Positions 13,695-14,248 of a stretch of 14,248 bases of DNA are shown here, one piece after another (positions within the stretch are counted from its first letter, which is position 1; every line of letters starts with the position of its first letter). The stretch comes from JBLIOB01 sp047639575. Its GTDB lineage: Bacteria > Bacteroidota > Bacteroidia > Flavobacteriales_D > Parvicellaceae. The notes under the pieces are model-generated. The model did no database searches and was not told where the DNA came from. It saw only the letters and a program-made list of their open reading frames with translations. A program made the translations under genes and the position numbers. Where the stretch lies: positions 1-14,248 of the forward strand of contig JBLIOB010000092.1 of NCBI GenBank assembly GCA_047639575.1. Direction: 5' to 3'.

Positions 13695-14248
13695 ATGAAA
13701 AAAATACTTGTCCCAATTGATTTTTCATCAGTATCAGATGATGGGTTACTTGTTGCTAAAAAATTGGCACGAATAACTTCGGCAAAAATTCATATTTATC
13801 ATGTTATGGAGCGATCTGATATTGATGAAGACGCACCAGATATGGAAGATTTATCCGAAAACGGAGTGTCTAGTATAGCAAAACTAGATGCACTCGTTCA
13901 TAAAAGAATTGATCAACTAAAAATAGACAATTACCAGATTCACTATGAATTGGGGTTTCGCAGTGTTTATCGTTCGATAATAGATAAATCCGAGGAAATT
14001 AATGCCGATCTCATTGTTATAGGAGCTTTCGGAGTTGAAGGACCACAGAAATTCATTGGATCCAATGCCGAGCGTGTTATTCGGATGTCGTCAATACCTG
14101 TATTAAGTATACGTGGCGCGGTGGAAGATTTTTATCCAACAAATATGGTCTTCGCCTCCCAATTTTTAAACGAAGCTAACATGGCCTATGAGAAACTAAA
14201 ACCATTCATTAAGGCTCATTGTTCTACCGTTAATTTACTTCGAGTGGT
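13695..14248 (+). CDS. Universal stress protein, N-terminal part (partial)
   Basis: The ATG at 13695 lies three bases after the previous stop, so translation is probably coupled. The frame is open to the window end, giving 184 residues. Domain 1 begins MKKILVPIDFSSVSDDGLLVA, the classical UspA start with Asp after P-I. It ends with GAFGVEGPQKFIGSNAERVIR and SSIPVLSIR, close to the ATP-type motif G-x2-G-x9-G(S/T) but with eight instead of nine residues between the second and third Gly. Unlike its two-domain neighbour, it may therefore bind nucleotide. A second domain seems to begin near YPTNMVFASQFL, where most USPs have a conserved Asp after A-[ST]; here the residue is Gln, so that domain may be degenerate. 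The remainder is outside the window. Confidence 0.9.
   Translation, partial: MKKILVPIDFSSVSDDGLLVAKKLARITSAKIHIYHVMERSDIDEDAPDMEDLSENGVSSIAKLDALVHKRIDQLKIDNYQIHYELGFRSVYRSIIDKSEEINADLIVIGAFGVEGPQKFIGSNAERVIRMSSIPVLSIRGAVEDFYPTNMVFASQFLNEANMAYEKLKPFIKAHCSTVNLLRV

Noticed and set aside
1..14248. CRISPR array, tRNA, rRNA or intact insertion sequence
   Set aside because: I looked on both strands and found no repeat-spacer series, no cloverleaf apart from tmRNA, and no transposase gene.

Overview
The window comes from an AT-rich bacterium of the Bacteroidota, possibly Cytophagales (the order is a guess). The signs are an ssrA tag ending in YALAA, TAnnTTTG-type -7 boxes ahead of some genes, few clear Shine-Dalgarno sequences, SusD-era-style short lipoproteins, double-domain universal stress proteins (USPs) and a Bacteroidota-type tyrosine recombinase remnant.

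Layout. Positions 1-562 (-) hold the 5' part of an exported TPR protein. Positions 634-1029 (+) are the transfer-messenger RNA (ssrA), followed at once by a large imperfect palindrome. Positions 1182-3200 (+) look like the scar of an element inserted beside ssrA: two diverged paralogous lipoproteins, then a recombinase with an in-frame stop and no catalytic half. A near-identical 35-bp segment sits at the 3' end of each lipoprotein gene, and its second copy is the 5' end of the recombinase.

Positions 3465-7836 form one minus-strand block, transcribed ECF sigma factor, USP, a broken CNNM/CorC-type (DUF21-CBS) gene, small MscS-type channel, CorA. It reads as a stress or ion-homeostasis unit. 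The broken gene is a chimera with three frame changes and two stops, and it carries an in-frame run of nine CTG codons.

Positions 8256-10562 (+) are a RimK (ATP-grasp glutamate ligase), aspartoacylase-like amidohydrolase and RimB-like aspartyl protease trio; the third gene has a one-base frameshift near its start. Positions 10710-11658 (-) hold a HAD-family hydrolase and a small overlapping gene. Positions 11881-12567 (-) encode an OmpR/PhoB-type response regulator with no kinase beside it. Two USP genes follow on the plus strand from 12801, the second cut by the window end.

The most promising new signal is regulatory. Four TTCAGA-like units with exact 11-bp spacing lie between the response regulator and the USP pair, and two more TTCAGA units, also 11 bp apart and in the same orientation relative to the gene, lie upstream of the HAD gene. 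This is the geometry expected of an OmpR/PhoB-family operator and suggests a local regulon linking the orphan regulator, the USP pair and the HAD operon.
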